A stretch of DNA of 50,784 nucleotides from a candidate division SR1 bacterium (GTDB lineage Bacteria; Patescibacteriota; Gracilibacteria; Absconditabacterales; Absconditicoccaceae): positions 1 to 50,784 of the forward strand of contig SKJI01000009.1 of assembly GCA_007115995.1 (NCBI GenBank), written 5' to 3'. Within the stretch, counting starts at the first letter, position 1. Each line of letters starts with the position of its first letter. The notes beneath the pieces were generated by a model. The model saw only the letters and a list, made by a program, of their open reading frames with translations, was not told the origin of the DNA and made no database searches. The translations under genes and the position numbers were made by a program. Below, piece by piece: positions 1-12,222 of the stretch.

Positions 1-145
1 AAACATTCAATTATTTTTCTTGTTTTTTTGGTTCCCAACTTGGAACTCATTCTATAGGGGTTTTTTCTAGTCATAGTCTATGTTTATAGATTATTCATAG
101 CTATTCAACTAGTCTAGACCCCAATTAATTTTATTTTTCATTCTT

Positions 146-1627
146 ATGATGAATAGCTTACAAAATCGACAATTAAAAATTCAAGAGAAGAGGAAACAAA
201 CTCCGTGGAAGGAGTTTGTGATGGAGATAGCGAGTTGGAGTCCTATAAGTTATTCTAAGAGCTGGTGAATTATATCGAGATTCCCTAAAACAGATAGGAT
301 TAAATCAATAGTTAAATTTTCTGATCCATCTATAATGGATAATATGAAGCACGATGATCAAGTAAACTGTGATTTTTTTAATCAAGTATCGCAACTTTTC
401 CATGATACTCCATCTCCTAATATGAGAAATAAGAATGCTGAGAATTCAGATTATTCAGATGTAGTTGTCTATTCTAAAAATGCATATTTATCTAATACGG
501 TTATTAATTGATGTGAAAATGTTATATATTCTATATCAATTAAGGATAATTCAACAAATATAATTGATAGTATGATGGTGTGGAATAATTGTAGTAACAT
601 ATTCACATCAAAAAATGTTATTAATTCATATAATGTATTTTACTCAAAAAATATCCATAACTCATCGGATATTTGGTTTTCTACAAATTTAATCTGATGT
701 CATAACTGTATTTGATGTGACTCATTAGAAAATAAAACATATCATATTAATAATAATGCGTATACTAAAGATCAGTTTGATGAAGAATTAAAAAAACTAT
801 CTAAAAACCAATTTATTCAAAACTATACGGATGTGTTAAAGAAAAAAACTACAAATCTATTATGTGAGCAAACAAATGGTATATCTAATATAGAATGTGA
901 AAATCTAGATAATTGATATTATTGTTATAATGTAAAAAATGGGAAAAATTTATTTCTTCATGGTTCAGCACTTGGTTCTGAATATGCATATGATTGTTAT
1001 ACTTGATGATCACCGCAAGTTAAGAATTTTTATGCTGTAAATGCATCATGAAATGGTGAATACTACTATTGTTGTGTTGGAAATGATTGAGGTAGTAATA
1101 TGTTTTATAGTATTAATTGCGATAACTGTTCATTCTGCCTCGGCTGCATCTGACTCAAAAACAAATCGTACTGCATTCTCAACAAGCAATACACCAAAGA
1201 AGAACGATACGAGAAAGTTGATGAGATATTCTCACAGATGGAACAAGACGGAACGCTTGGAGAGTTCTTCCCAGCAACGATGAACCCGTTCTACTTCAAC
1301 GACACAGCGGCATACTTAATCGATCCAACATTTACCAAAGAAGAAGTAACAGCAAAATGATACCTCCGACGTGACGAGCCGATAAAGGTCGATATTCCAG
1401 AGGGGATGGACGTTGTCCAAACAACAGAATTAGATCAGTACGAATGATACGACAACGAATGAAACCGAACGATCAATGCAGACATCCTCAAAAAAGTCAT
1501 TCAAGACGAGCAGGGCAATGTCTACCGTATTATCCCAATGGAATACAAATTCCTCGTCAAGCACTGACTGCCACTTCCAAGAAAACACCGATTAGAAAGG
1601 ATGAAAGAGAATTTTAGGATCCAGTAA
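146..1627 (+). CDS. Cys-rich zinc-ribbon-like protein of CPR type
   Basis: 493-residue ORF with TGA read as Gly. The N-terminal two thirds are rich in Asn, Ser and Cys and look repetitive (short S/N-x-hydrophobic steps), suggesting a solenoid. At about residues 325-345 lies a closely spaced Cys cluster (CDNCSFCLGC...YC) followed by a YTKEEY segment; the C-terminus ends in a basic LPLPRKHRLERMKENF stretch. This Cys-cluster/tail combination recurs in CPR genomes in proteins of unknown function (from memory of the family), and zinc binding is inferred from cysteine spacing only. ATG 146 is the only ATG after an in-frame TAG at 110. No neighbour on the same strand explains its role. Function unknown. 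Confidence 0.75.
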
Positions 1628-1662
1628 TATGCTCTAACAATAGAATACTTTCTAGTAAAATC

Positions 1663-1725
1663 ATAAGGGAGGTCTGAAAAAGGGATAAAATTTGATGAAA
1701 TAAATTTTTCCCCCATGAAGACCAT
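1663..1725 (-). repeat. Hairpin repeat element, copy A
   Basis: Between two convergent gene ends. On the minus strand it reads GGTCT, then an A-rich/T-rich inverted repeat (GGGAAAAATTT paired with AAATTTTATCCC), then CAGACCTC; the outer GGTCT/AGACC also pair. The same order of blocks occurs at 28095-28153 and, more weakly, at 23791-23843. Here it may serve as a terminator for the genes on either side. Confidence 0.5.
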
Positions 1726-1781
1726 TGTTAAGGAAACATTGACAGTGTAACTGTGTTTGTCTTTTTTCATATTTCCTTCCT

Positions 1782-2123
1782 TTACTCAAACATTCTTTGG
1801 AGGTCTTCATCTTTTATCATCGATGGAGATCGGAGCGGATCAAACGTGATTTCAATACTGTTTGTTCGTGCTGGGTAGACCTCCAAGAGAGCATTCTGCA
1901 CCATCTGTTCGATTACATCTCCCATTGGACATTGTGGTGTGGTAAACGTCATAAGAATGGAAATGTGTGTACTAGGTTCATCGATACGAATCTCATAGAC
2001 TAATCCTAACGTATAAATATCGATCATTGGAAATTCTGGGTCATAGACAGTCATGAGTTGTTCTATCAAAATCTCTTCCATACTCATGAGTTCGTTATTA
2101 TCTGTGTTGTTTGATCAAGTCAT
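1782..2123 (-). CDS. MIP18/DUF59 family protein (SufT/PaaD-like)
   Basis: 113 residues. It matches the small MIP18/DUF59 fold: a DPEFP..DIYTLGLVYEI segment (family form DPEIPxxIxDLGLIY) and an MTFTTPQCP segment carrying the conserved Cys (family MTxTxxxCP). Relatives assist maturation of iron-sulfur proteins; that role is inferred here. ATG 2123 gives the longest form and needs one TGA-Gly; ATG 2087 is a possible shorter start that avoids the 26-bp overlap with the upstream membrane gene. It is the last gene of an apparent minus-strand operon that begins with pnp. Confidence 0.8.
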
Positions 2124-2475
2124 TTGTTAGAAAATAGAGTAAGAGGACAAAAATACCGACAAAGAGTAGTCATAATCTATTTGATCGTTGGTTGATTACC
2201 ATAAATGTGAGGTTGGTGATTGTAAATATTCATAGAATCAGAGACATTTTGTAGCTTGCAGATGATTTTATATGATCTTCATAAGGAGAAAAAATAGACC
2301 ATAACACACGAAAAAAGAAAAACGATGCTCACCATATGACTAAAAATACTCACAAAAAACCAAATCATAATCACCAAGAAGAGTGTTGGAAGATATTCAC
2401 ATAATTATAAAGAATATAAAGAATTCATACTCATAAAATAACTTTGAGGAATGCACCAACGCTATATGTTTGCAT
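2098..2475 (-). CDS. Small integral membrane protein
   Basis: 125 residues, with about four hydrophobic segments separated by short charged loops; several helix glycines are TGA codons. No family recognised. It starts 54 nt after the previous membrane gene stops and overlaps the start of the MIP18 gene, so it is probably co-transcribed with both. Start is the first ATG; upstream codons in this frame are open back to the TAA of the preceding gene, so a non-ATG start is possible. Confidence 0.6.
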
Positions 2476-2529
2476 AATTGGACGACTAGAATCTAAAAAT
2501 TTGAGAGTATGTTTTTTGGGTTTGTTGTT

Positions 2530-3315
2530 TTACATATCGATATCAACTTCTACCTGTACCTCTTCTGATTCTGCTTCATCAACAAGTACTTCAGAGAGTG
2601 ATGGGATGTAAAAAAAATTTGCTCAATTACTGTATAACTTATAATATATTTTTTCTCGTAATCAATGCCAAAACGGTAATGAAGCATAAATAATAACTGG
2701 TGGCAGGGCAAGCATGATATGTGCGCTACTTCATACTGTCACATCTATCATTTTATAGACTATACCAAATATCACGATAGCAATAATTAATCCAATTGCT
2801 GCTCATAAAATATGTACAGCTGCATAGTTTGGATTACTGCTGATTTCAATTAATGAAAAGGTTAAAAAAACCGTAAACATGATATGTAATGCCAAAACAA
2901 AAAACAATTCATTAATACCTCATGCAAATAATAAGTAGAGTCACATAAAAAATACAAAAGCAATAATGTTAGCAAAGAAAATCAAACTAAACATTTTACT
3001 CATATCATAGTATTTTTCTGGATAGAGCATGTTATAAGTAAATGCCATAGTAATTGATCATAAAAATGTTCAGAGGAAAGCTATGATAACAAGTATCAGT
3101 GGAAGAAGAGGATTAACTTGCGTTGTTCATAATAATGATGTTGCTATTGCTTCGTTCACGATTCATCATACGAGAATGAGCATTATAAAGACAATAAACG
3201 AGATGAGAATGCCAATAATCAAGCCAAGAAGTCATTTCATAAAAATTTTCCATCGACTTGGGTTAAACGGTCAGATATCAAACGTGTCATTGAATTGAGA
3301 TGATGCCATGAACAT
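2530..3315 (-). CDS. Polytopic membrane protein
   Basis: 261 residues with roughly six to seven hydrophobic segments and a polar N-terminus of about 25 residues. The cytoplasmic-looking C-terminal tail is acidic (VLVDEAESEEVQVEVDIDM). The layout resembles YIP1/DUF-type small permeases, but I see no diagnostic motif and do not assign a family. ATG 3315 follows an in-frame TAA at 3334; ATG 3309 is an alternative. It begins 18 nt after the stop of the lipoprotein gene in the same operon. Confidence 0.65.
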
Positions 3316-3333
3316 TAGTAAAAAATAAAAGAT

Positions 3334-3900
3334 TTATCACTCACTACATTCTAAGGATTTTACAATAGTTTTGAATAGGTTTTCTTGTCTTTGTTGATCA
3401 GTAGCAAATGATATGATATATCCAGATTCTTCGGTCACAAATTGAAACTGATGAATATAATATTCAGGTGACTGACCAAAAAACGTATCTTCTACAACAA
3501 ATGAGTGTAAAATTCATTGCAATGTTCAATCAGATTGATTATCACAAGAAAGTGTTATGATTTCTTTTTTTCAAGGTACAAATCATACAAGTTCTCTCAG
3601 CATTCTTTGAGTATTTGCCGTTGCAAAATCATCAAAAGACAATCATGGACGAATAATAGAACGACTTATTACTATATTTTGATCAAATCATGTTGGTTCG
3701 TTGATTCTATATGCACTGATCACTTTATTGATTATTTGTTTATTTTCTACAAGTCAAACTGGTACTGACTCAAATCATTCTGGAATACCAATCGTAAATG
3801 TATCAAAACGTATTGGTTCCAAAGTAACTCTTCTTCCTCAACATCAAGTAACTATAAGTGTACTTATGAGTAGAAGTATTATGATTCAGAGTTTTTTCAT
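3334..3900 (-). CDS. Predicted lipoprotein
   Basis: 188 residues starting MKKLGIIILLL. A short basic n-region, a hydrophobic core and a lipobox (LIVTGC, Cys at about residue 21) mark it as an exported lipoprotein anchored after signal peptidase II cleavage. The mature part is a soluble alpha/beta-looking domain of about 165 residues of no recognised family. The last sense codon is TGA directly before TAA, so a standard-code reading would end one codon early. Lies between pnp and a membrane protein in the same operon. Confidence 0.7.
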
Positions 3901-3995
3901 GTGTGTTATGAAAGGAATACAAAGTACATATTGTCGCATGCATCAAAACGTATTGCTTTATTGTTCTCAATAAGATTCATTATTGAAAAAAGATG

Positions 3996-6125
3996 TTATT
4001 TTGTTTCTACAACATTTTTTAATTGAATTTTCCCTTGATCATCTATATTGAGTATCTCCACAGTTAATGTCTGTCAGACTTTATAAAGTGCGGCAACATC
4101 TTCAATAAATCATGCTCAGAGTTGTTTGACGTGACAGAGTCATGTTTTTTTGTTTCACAAATCTACAAAAACTCAATATTTTTCAACTCTTGTAATTGTT
4201 CATTGTAGTTGCTCTCAAGGAGTAGGTGACCAGATTGTACTCATGATAAGTTTATATGCTTGTTTGGCATCTTCTTGATTTTTTGCTGTTATGACTCATT
4301 TTCACGTATCTTCTAAGTCTATTTTTACATCAGTCTGTCTGATAATTTCTTGGATTGTTGATCATCAACTTCCTATAACGACTCTTACTTCTTCTGGTTT
4401 TACAGTAAATTGAAGTAGAGCAGGGGCGTCAGGATGAAGAGTATCTCTGTGTGTATCGATGGTTTGTAGCATAAAGGCAAGAATAGCACTTCTTCAAGCT
4501 TGTGATCTATCAAGCATTTCTTCTAATTTTTCGACACTTACTCAGGTCAGCTTGGTATCCATTTGGATAGCACTCATTCATTCATCTGTTCATGCAAGCT
4601 TAAAGTCCATATCTCACGTAAAATCTTCTGTTCCCATAATATCAGTTAGTATAACTTGTTTGTCTCAGTCACTCATCAATCACATCGCAATACCACTAAT
4701 TGGTTTTTTGATTGGTACTCATCATGCCAAAAATGCAAGAGTAGTACCGCATACTGATGCCATAGAAGTTGATCATCACGATCATAATACTTCAGAGACA
4801 ACTCTCATAGTATATGGAAATTCTTCTTCATTTGGTAGCACTGCATCAAAGGCTTTTTCTGCTAATCTTCCATGTCACACTTCACGTCTATTTGTTCATC
4901 TTATCATTTGTGCTTCATTATTTGAAAAGGGAGGCATTTTATAATGGTGCATCCATCTTGTTGCTTCTTGATCATGTTCCATACCGTCTTTTAGCTCTGC
5001 ATCTCATGGTGATCAGAGTGTCAATAATGAAAGTACTTGCGTATCTCACCTCCAGAAAAGCCCGCTACCATGTGCTGCTTTTGTAGTATCAATTTCACAA
5101 TATATTTGTCTGATTTGATCAAGTGATCTTCCATCAACTCTTATGCCTTCATGAATAGTTTTCTTTCTTATAGATTCTTTGACAAGAGAAAACAATCAAT
5201 CACGAATATGTCATGCTTGTCGTCATAGAGAATCATCTGCGAGTTTTTCTGCAAGTGCTTCATGGAGGAGTTTTTCAAATCATGTGTATGTTGTTTCTCG
5301 TTGATTTTTTTCTTGTTCTCCATGAAGTTGCATGAGCATTTCAGGGGTAATAATCTCTCTCATCGCATCGATAAACTCTTCTGAAGGAAGATTTGTTGTG
5401 ATTTCTTTTGGCTGTATACTACATTGTTCCAAAAATTTCTTTTGATGTACAATAATTTCTTCAAGTGCTTCTTGTCACAGACGCATTCATTCTTTAATGA
5501 TTGCTATAGGTGTTTCATTTCATCATGCTTCTACCATATTTATTTTTCATGATGGTCACGCAAGATGTAAATCCATCGATGCGTTGATACTATCTGATTC
5601 TGTCATGTGTACCAAAAATTCTCCATCCTTATATCACACTCTTACTCATCAGATTGGTCATGCAAATGGAATTCAAGCAAGTGATGTTGCAAGTGATGCT
5701 CCGATAATAGAAAGCTCACCTGGCGAGTGCTCTTGATCAAGACTGAGAGGTGATATGGTTATTATGACATCATTGACCATTCATTTAGGAAACATTGGTC
5801 TCATCGGTCTATCAGTTAATCTTGCATAGAGAATTGCTTCATCAGATGGTCTTCACTCTCTTTTTCTATAACGTCATCATCATATTTTACCAGCAGCATA
5901 ATAACTTTCTCTATAGTCTATACTCAATGGAAACCGTCCTTTATTCGTATCTGGTTTCTTTTCCATAACTGCTGTTACGAGAAGTGTCGTTCATTCCATA
6001 GTGATTTCAACTGCTCAATCGCAATGTGGCGCAAGTTTTCAGGTTTTAAATGAGAGTTTTTTACCTTGCCATGTACATTCATATACTGTTTCATGAAAGG
6101 TTTTTTGTGTAATTGGTTGTACCAT
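3996..6125 (-). CDS. pnp: Polyribonucleotide nucleotidyltransferase
   Basis: 709 residues, the usual PNPase length. Phosphorolytic 3'-5' exoribonuclease of cytoplasmic mRNA turnover. Seen: N-terminal RNase PH core with GKLAPHCDGAV (family GRLARQADGAV) and [12 protein letters not shown]; an all-alpha linker; second RNase PH core with [12 protein letters not shown] and the [17 protein letters not shown] active-site block; a KH domain with IGSGGSTI; and a C-terminal S1 domain (RVEKYG.FVDL). Many conserved glycines are TGA. Start ATG 6125 places the first strand correctly. First gene of a minus-strand cluster running to the MIP18 gene; rpsO, the usual upstream partner, is not here. Confidence 0.96.
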
Positions 6126-6412
6126 AATAATGTATAAGTCATAAATATATTGATAGTAACTATTTGTTTGCATAAAGCAATCAAAAGCCAAGAAGAGATA
6201 ACTCTCTTCCATTGTTTATGAGTATAAAGATTTTCTATCCAGTTATAGAGTAAAATCTGCTTAAATTTTTGCATTTTTATTATGGAGTCAGTATACTTGT
6301 TGTAAGGAATCTATGAGACAATATTCTATGAGTCTTACAGAGCAGAGTACTTTCATACGATAAAAAATATTCTCGTGTAATATACTCTTATTTACTTGTT
6401 TATTGCTTTTAC
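6126..6412. other. Intergenic, divergent promoter region
   Basis: 287 nt between divergent pnp and the PKD-protein gene. AT-rich; several TATAAT-like hexamers (for example in TGTAATATACTC near 6390) could serve either gene. Open frames here overlap pnp on the same strand and show no family similarity, so I do not call a gene. Confidence 0.4.
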
Positions 6413-8884
6413 ATGACAGAGCACAAAAAGAATCCTGCATCGACATCAGATGAGAACAATCCATCAGTACAGTCACAAGGTAATGATGTGTCTAAAAAAG
6501 AAAAAACAGATGCAAAGCATTCAGTTGAAATACCAGCTGATGAACACAATAACGATCCATTTGCAAGGCTCAAAAGAAAAAAAGTTACTGTCCCTAAACC
6601 ACTTACCTCTAATCCTTCTCCTGGGACAGTTTCATGACAAGTGAAACAATGAAAAAAAATATCACCGAAAGTTTTTTTAATAGGATGTGTAGCATTTTTA
6701 TTGGTGTTTTTAGTGCTTGTATTTTTTGGATTATTTTTTATTGCACAATCAAATGAATTTCTGCAAGGTATTGGATTAGAGGTTGATGATGTAAAAAATA
6801 TTCTGCTTATTTTTGCAGCAATGTTTTTTTGAATCATTTTTTTCACATGATTCTATATTCTCGTACTTAATGTCTATAGAGTAGTTACTGTAAAAACGCA
6901 AAAGAAAACAAAATTTATTCTATGAATTGTAATATGATTTTTTGTTATACTTTTTACTATTGTAACGTGAACATTGAGTATAAATCAAATTAATCAGCTT
7001 GGATGAGAAAGAGTTATTAGAACAAATTTATTACTTGTTCCATTGCTTCAAACGAGAGATTGAGAAGTAAATATTTGAGATAGTGCGTTGACCAATCCAT
7101 ATCCTCTGATAGCACCATTGAGAATGAGATATCAGCTCAATAGACAGTTTTTTGATAGATATATAGCTCCTCAGATTGGTAACGCAAATATAATCTGATT
7201 TTCAATGCAGTGTGGGAATGGACAAACATTGACTGCACCAGCAACAATTTATGCCCAATGACAAGGTGGATTCTTTGATGGACATTGTTTATATATGACA
7301 AAATGAAATTACGATTTAACTATGCAAGTTGAATTTCAAAGAAGAACAAGTAACACAACAGAAACAAGGAGTTTTGATGTAACAACGATGAATGTATGAT
7401 CTGAAATTCAGCTTATTCCAGAATGATGAGATTGGGAACTGAATGATACAAAAGATGAGTTTATTGTGTGAGTTGCGCCAATGTTGGTGAACATAAGAGC
7501 ACCGTTACTTTTTAGTGATTTATGATTAAGAAATAACAGTATTGAATGGGATCTCAATGATGATAATCAGGTAGATATTACTAACAATGCTAATTTTTTA
7601 TATCCTTTTAGTGCTCCAAAATTACATACTATAAATTACAGACTACCAGAGCATCCATACTATTCTGATGTTTGGTTTAGTTTTGATATGAGAGTTATAG
7701 AATCTTGACTACCACAGTGTACTTTACTGACCGAAAGTATAGATTGAGAAAGGAGATATAGATTTACACCAAGGTTTTCACAGATAGCTGATGTCGCTCA
7801 GTTTAGTTATACTATTTATGATAGAAATCAAGATACTTTTGTGGAAAGGAATAGAAGAGAATCAAGAGATGAATTTATATATACCTTTCCTTGATGAGGT
7901 CTTTATGAAGTACAGGTGTCATACTTTACGAGATCGTGAGAGAGATGAAGTTGTGCACCAGAATTGATGCAAATTTGACATTTGTGAAATCGTGTTTCAT
8001 TCAATACGAGATTTAGGCAAGATACTTCCACAGCATTTGTTGCAGCATCTGATACAACACCAGTAAGTATAGATATGGTCAATAATGAGATGATAGTTTC
8101 AGTAATACCTGCTATTATTGAATTAGAAATTACTGATATACAGCCAGATCCCAACTCTCAAGTCTCAGTATTTTTTGACGGTAGACAGGTCTTCCCTGAA
8201 AGAGAAAGATTTTATGAGTTTTCGACGACAACACTCTGAAGGAAAGAGTTGAAGTTTTTGATTACTTCATCGACTGGAAGAGAAGAAGAACAAATTTTTG
8301 ATGTAAATGTTACAAGAGCATCAGTAAGAGCACAGATGATTGTTACTCCTCAAGTAGGTGAGGATCCATTAGAGGTGAGTCTTGATGCATCTATTTCTCC
8401 ACTGTATGATGAGGAGGATGAGATTGTATATTTTACGTGGGATTTTGGTGATGGTACAACAAGAGCAAATCTTAGTGCTTGAAAAGTAACACATACTTAT
8501 ACATATAATGAAGAAAGAGAATCATGAGAGTATTTCCCAAGAGTAACAGTACAAACAAGAAAATGATATACAGATACATATCGTTTAGAAACACCAATTC
8601 TTGTCACTAGAAGACAAAGAACAGTAGATATTACTGTTGATTCACATCCTACAAGACAGGTAAGAAACTGAGATATTGTAACATTTAGTGTAGAAACTGA
8701 TGGACTTATTGAAAGCATAAACTGGGATTTTGGTCCAATGTGAACAGTGTGATGTCAATGAAGACAATGTGCTACAACACCAGTACGCTATACTCAATCA
8801 TGAGATTTTGAAGTCAGAGTAGAAGTAATCTATGCAAATGATGTACCAGTAACATCAAGAACTAGAATTAGAGTGTTTGATTAA
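6413..8884 (+). CDS. Membrane-anchored PKD-domain protein
   Basis: 823 residues. An N-terminal hydrophilic, charged region of about 75 residues (possibly cytoplasmic) is followed by three hydrophobic segments (about 85-110, 125-150 and 165-190), then a long beta-rich presumably extracellular part. Two PKD-like units are visible from the WDFGDGTT motif near residue 677 and a WDFG motif near 772; an earlier EWDLNDDNQVD segment may be a third, diverged unit. PKD domains usually mediate extracellular protein or glycan contacts. Over 40 internal TGA codons are read as Gly. Monocistronic: pnp diverges upstream and a terminator-like hairpin follows. Confidence 0.8.
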
Positions 8885-8906
8885 GAATATTTTATGCACT
8901 TTCTAT

Positions 8907-8932
8907 AATCATAATTCTTTTTATGATTTTTT
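8907..8932 (+). terminator. Rho-independent-like terminator
   Basis: Perfect 8-bp stem AATCATAA / TTATGATT with a 6-nt loop (TTCTTT), followed by a T run, 23 nt after the PKD-protein stop. The stem is AT-only, typical for such a genome but weak. Confidence 0.5.
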
Positions 8933-9033
8933 GGCTATTGTGAATAATATTATGATAAATGTAAGAAAAAACTCCTTACTCAGAAACTTCGACTTATTAT
9001 TGAACTTTCTTTCTAACTCACTATCATATTAGT

Positions 9034-9975
9034 ATGATTTGAAATAAAAAAGCATTTGATGCAATTAAAACTATCTTTGCAAGATTGTCAGAGACGCAAA
9101 AAACAACAATACCATTTTTATTGTTAAGCGGTCCAGAAAATATTTGAAAGACAAGTGCAGTGATGCAGTATATGCAAGACTATCTCGGAGAGTACTATCA
9201 GCAAGATAGTCTATTACTTTTTGATTGTAGTAGACGGTTATGAAAAAAACATACACTCAAAATTTCTGTGCCTGCAAAAGAGCAGCTTATAGTTTCAGAT
9301 GATTGAGTAAGTTATCAAAATTTATGATCGAGAGAAATTATAGACTGGTTGAGTCGTTCTGGTATGTCTTGAAAAAAGGTCTTGTTTTTGGAAAATATTG
9401 AAAGAATGTCAATTTGAGCTGCAAATGCATTATTAAAATCACTAGAAGAGTTGATGCTGTGAAAAATAATAATTGCGACAACTCGTAATAGTACGTTTCT
9501 ACTTGATACAATTATTTCAAGGGCAATGATTATTCGTTTTCATCCAGTACCATATCGTGATATGCTTGATCGAGCAGTAGAGAGTCGGTGATGATCTTAT
9601 GAACACTCATTTATTCGTTTTGCAGTAGCATCATCCGCCTGATCTCCTTGAAAGGTTGTTCGTATGTTACAAGGTGAGTATGATCATACAGCATTAAAAA
9701 CTATGAGTGAGCTATATGATCAACTAGTAGCATTCTATACAGATGGCTGATCAGTGAGTGAGCAGTTTCAACGTTTCCAAAAACGAACTAGTGAGTATTG
9801 ATCTGTTCAATCGTTGATTGATGCACTCTTATATAGTATTGATCCAACTGTTTATAGTGTTGCTTCTAATCAGTTACTCTATTGAAAAAAACTAGCGCAA
9901 ACAACCGTATCAAACGATACAATTATGTTTTATCTTTCGTTGAATAAAGTCTGAGCACATGATACCATCACATAA
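9034..9975 (+). CDS. holB: DNA polymerase III delta'-like clamp-loader ATPase
   Basis: 313 residues. Walker A SGPENIGKTS at about residues 33-42, a VLFLENIERM Walker B-like segment, ALLKSLEE (the family's NALLKxLEEPP region, lacking PP) and IIIATTRN with TIISR (family arginine-finger SRC block without the Cys). These place it with delta'/HolB proteins that help load the sliding clamp. The Walker A Gly before Lys is TGA. The NALLK block is preserved but PP is absent, so a related AAA+ role cannot be excluded. First gene of a compact operon; its stop overlaps the start of the next gene by 17 nt. Confidence 0.75.
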
Positions 9976-10375
9976 AAGGCTTACCTGAAAAGATATCGCA
10001 TATATGCTTCGTCGTGGAAAAAAATTCTATTGAAAGGTACGAGGGCTTGTTGTTCTTGATCAGTATAATCATCGTTCTTGGCATCAAGCTTCATTTCAGA
10101 TACCACTCAAGGCTGATAAAAGAGCAACAATGAGAAATATGCTCAAAAGATCTGCTCAAGGAGCATTTTGGTGACAGATCGAGATACACAATAGACCTTA
10201 CAAGAAACGATTCTTTTTTCTTCATAAACAATCTTTGGATACTGTAAAACAGTTGCTTGCAAGCTCATCAAAAAAAACTATACTGATGACACGAAAAAAT
10301 ATCTGTCAGAAAGACTTTATCTCTTTGATTCAACAATGATGAACAAACTCATCAAAACATTTTATGAGAAGATAA
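9959..10375 (+). CDS. rnpA: RNase P protein component-like
   Basis: 138 residues, basic. N-terminal KRLTGKDIAYMLRRGKKF resembles the RnpA opening, and KADKRATMRNMLKRS resembles the conserved K..A..RN..KR RNA-binding motif of RNase P protein. The small length and charge fit. The rest is divergent, so the call rests on those two blocks. It lies between holB and a permease rather than beside rpmH; the RNA subunit gene rnpB is at about 33747. ATG 9959 overlaps the holB stop; the gene overlaps the following permease by 40 nt. Confidence 0.55.
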
Positions 10376-11616
10376 TATCTGTTAAGAGTAAACTTACTCA
10401 TTGAGTCAATAATCTTTTTCATACGTTACAAGCGCCTTATAAAGCATCAGCAGAGGCTATAGAACAACTTGAAAAAAAACTCCTCAAAACAGAGCAAGTA
10501 TCTACCCTACTAACAAAAGAATCATATCGAAAGTTTCGAATCACATGATTATTGGTAGTATTTATAGGTTTCGTCTTGTTTAAGTGACTCACACTCATCT
10601 ATCTAATTATTACAGCTTTTATCCTCTCAATGGCGTTGGAGAGTATTATTAACTTTTTTGAAAGAATGCCAAATATTAGCAGATGATTTGCTATCTGATT
10701 ATCATATTTTCTTTTAATTATCTTTCTTTTGGCAACAGTTGTTATCGTTTTCCCATTTATCTTTACTCAACTCATTGAGTTAATTTCAGCAGTTTTATCA
10801 AGAGTTTCAGAGCGAAGAAATATGATACAGAATCAATGATTAGATACATTAATTATGAATTGGAGAATTCCTACACAGGTCAAGGAACGGATTTTGTCAT
10901 GACTTTACACCGAATGAGAGTCAGTATGAGATATGATACAGTCTGCAATTGTATCAAATGTAGATAGATTAGTCTCTTTATGAACTACATCAATAAAAGA
11001 TGCAGGGAATTTGGTAGTAACCGTGATTACTTCATTTTTTGGTGTAACTATGCAGTTGTTTTTTGTTGTTATTTTATCTATTTTCTTTTCATTAGAAAAG
11101 AAAAAAGTGATTCATTTTATTGCAGAAGTTTCTGGTCATGTAGAGCGTACAGAATTGATTTTAATGAAATTATACAGAAAATTAGGTTTTTGGCTCAAAT
11201 GACAAGTGATTTTATCAACATGTATATGATTTTTGGTGCTTGTAGGTTTACATATTCTTCCAATATTTGGTATAGACATACCTCATAAGTTTACGCTGGC
11301 AATTATAGCATGACTTGTTGAATTTTTACCATATCTTGGACCATTTTTATGAATGTTACCAGCAATGTTGATAGCACTCTCATTGTATGGTTTCAAATGA
11401 TTAATAGCTGTTATTATTCTATATACAATCATTCAACAGTTTGAAAATAATGTGTTAGTACCTATGGTTATGTCTCAAACATTATGAATGAGTCCATTAC
11501 TGATTTTTATGTGCTTATTTTTATGAGCAGCATTCTTTGGTTTTTTGGGTATTCTTTTAGCAGTTCCAATTGTAGTTATTATTTCTATTTTATATGATAC
11601 CTATAGAAAAATTTAA
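10336..11616 (+). CDS. AI-2E family (PerM/YdiK-like) transporter
   Basis: 426 residues. After a 65-residue polar N-terminus there are about eight hydrophobic segments. The C-terminal block has the AI-2E family pattern: an EFLPYLGPFLGMLPA segment, then QQFENNVLVPMVMSQTLGMSPL, then the final LGILLAVPIVVII helix pair. Relatives move small molecules or ions across the inner membrane; the substrate here is unknown. Start ATG-ATG at 10336 lies inside rnpA; no other ATG occurs in this frame before the first membrane segment. Next gene begins one base after the stop. Confidence 0.85.
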
Positions 11617-12222
11617 ATGGTATATTCCAAAGTAATTCTTTGAATAATTGCTGTATGATCGATATTTTTTACAACTATTGCGTTTTCTTATTTTGAAAAC
11701 AGATTTTTCTGTGATGTAAGTAGTGATATTATAACAGTTTCACTCCATGAATGAGAGACCTTATGTTTTACGTATATTGAAAAGATTACTGAGAGAGTGA
11801 CTGAGCTGCACGAAGATATTCGTATTGCACAGCAGTTTATTGATCGTGATTTAGACGTGGAATATTGGTCAAGTGTTTGGAGATGACTTATTGAACGCAG
11901 AAATCAATTTTTGAATTCTAGGAGATTGTTACTTGATGCAATGGAAGATTATGAAAAAGAATTATTTTTGCGTGTGAAATGATTGATTTCTTTTTATCTC
12001 AAACCAGAGCATGATGAGATAACGAAAAAAATAGCTCAAGCAGATTTTTTGCTTGCTCATTTAAGGTTAGTATGAGATAGAGAGATGTATCCTACAATAC
12101 TACAACGTCGTGAAGAGCTGTATCGTGAATGGTTACTCTTGGAGGCGATCAAAACATCTTATTCGTTTGAGACGCTGTTATTTCCATTAAAAACATATTT
12201 ACATGATCATCCATCACTGTAA
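11617..12222 (+). CDS. Membrane-anchored coiled-coil-like protein
   Basis: 201 residues: one N-terminal hydrophobic segment (about 5-25) followed by a largely helical, charged region rich in Glu, Arg and Leu. No family recognised. Starts directly at the permease stop, and its TAA shares bases with the next ATG, so it is translationally linked in the operon. Probably a single-pass membrane protein; function unknown. Confidence 0.6.

Noticed and set aside
5975-6274. 99-codon minus-strand frame upstream of pnp, considered as rpsO
   Set aside because: Its second half lies inside pnp in another frame, and nothing resembles ribosomal protein S15.
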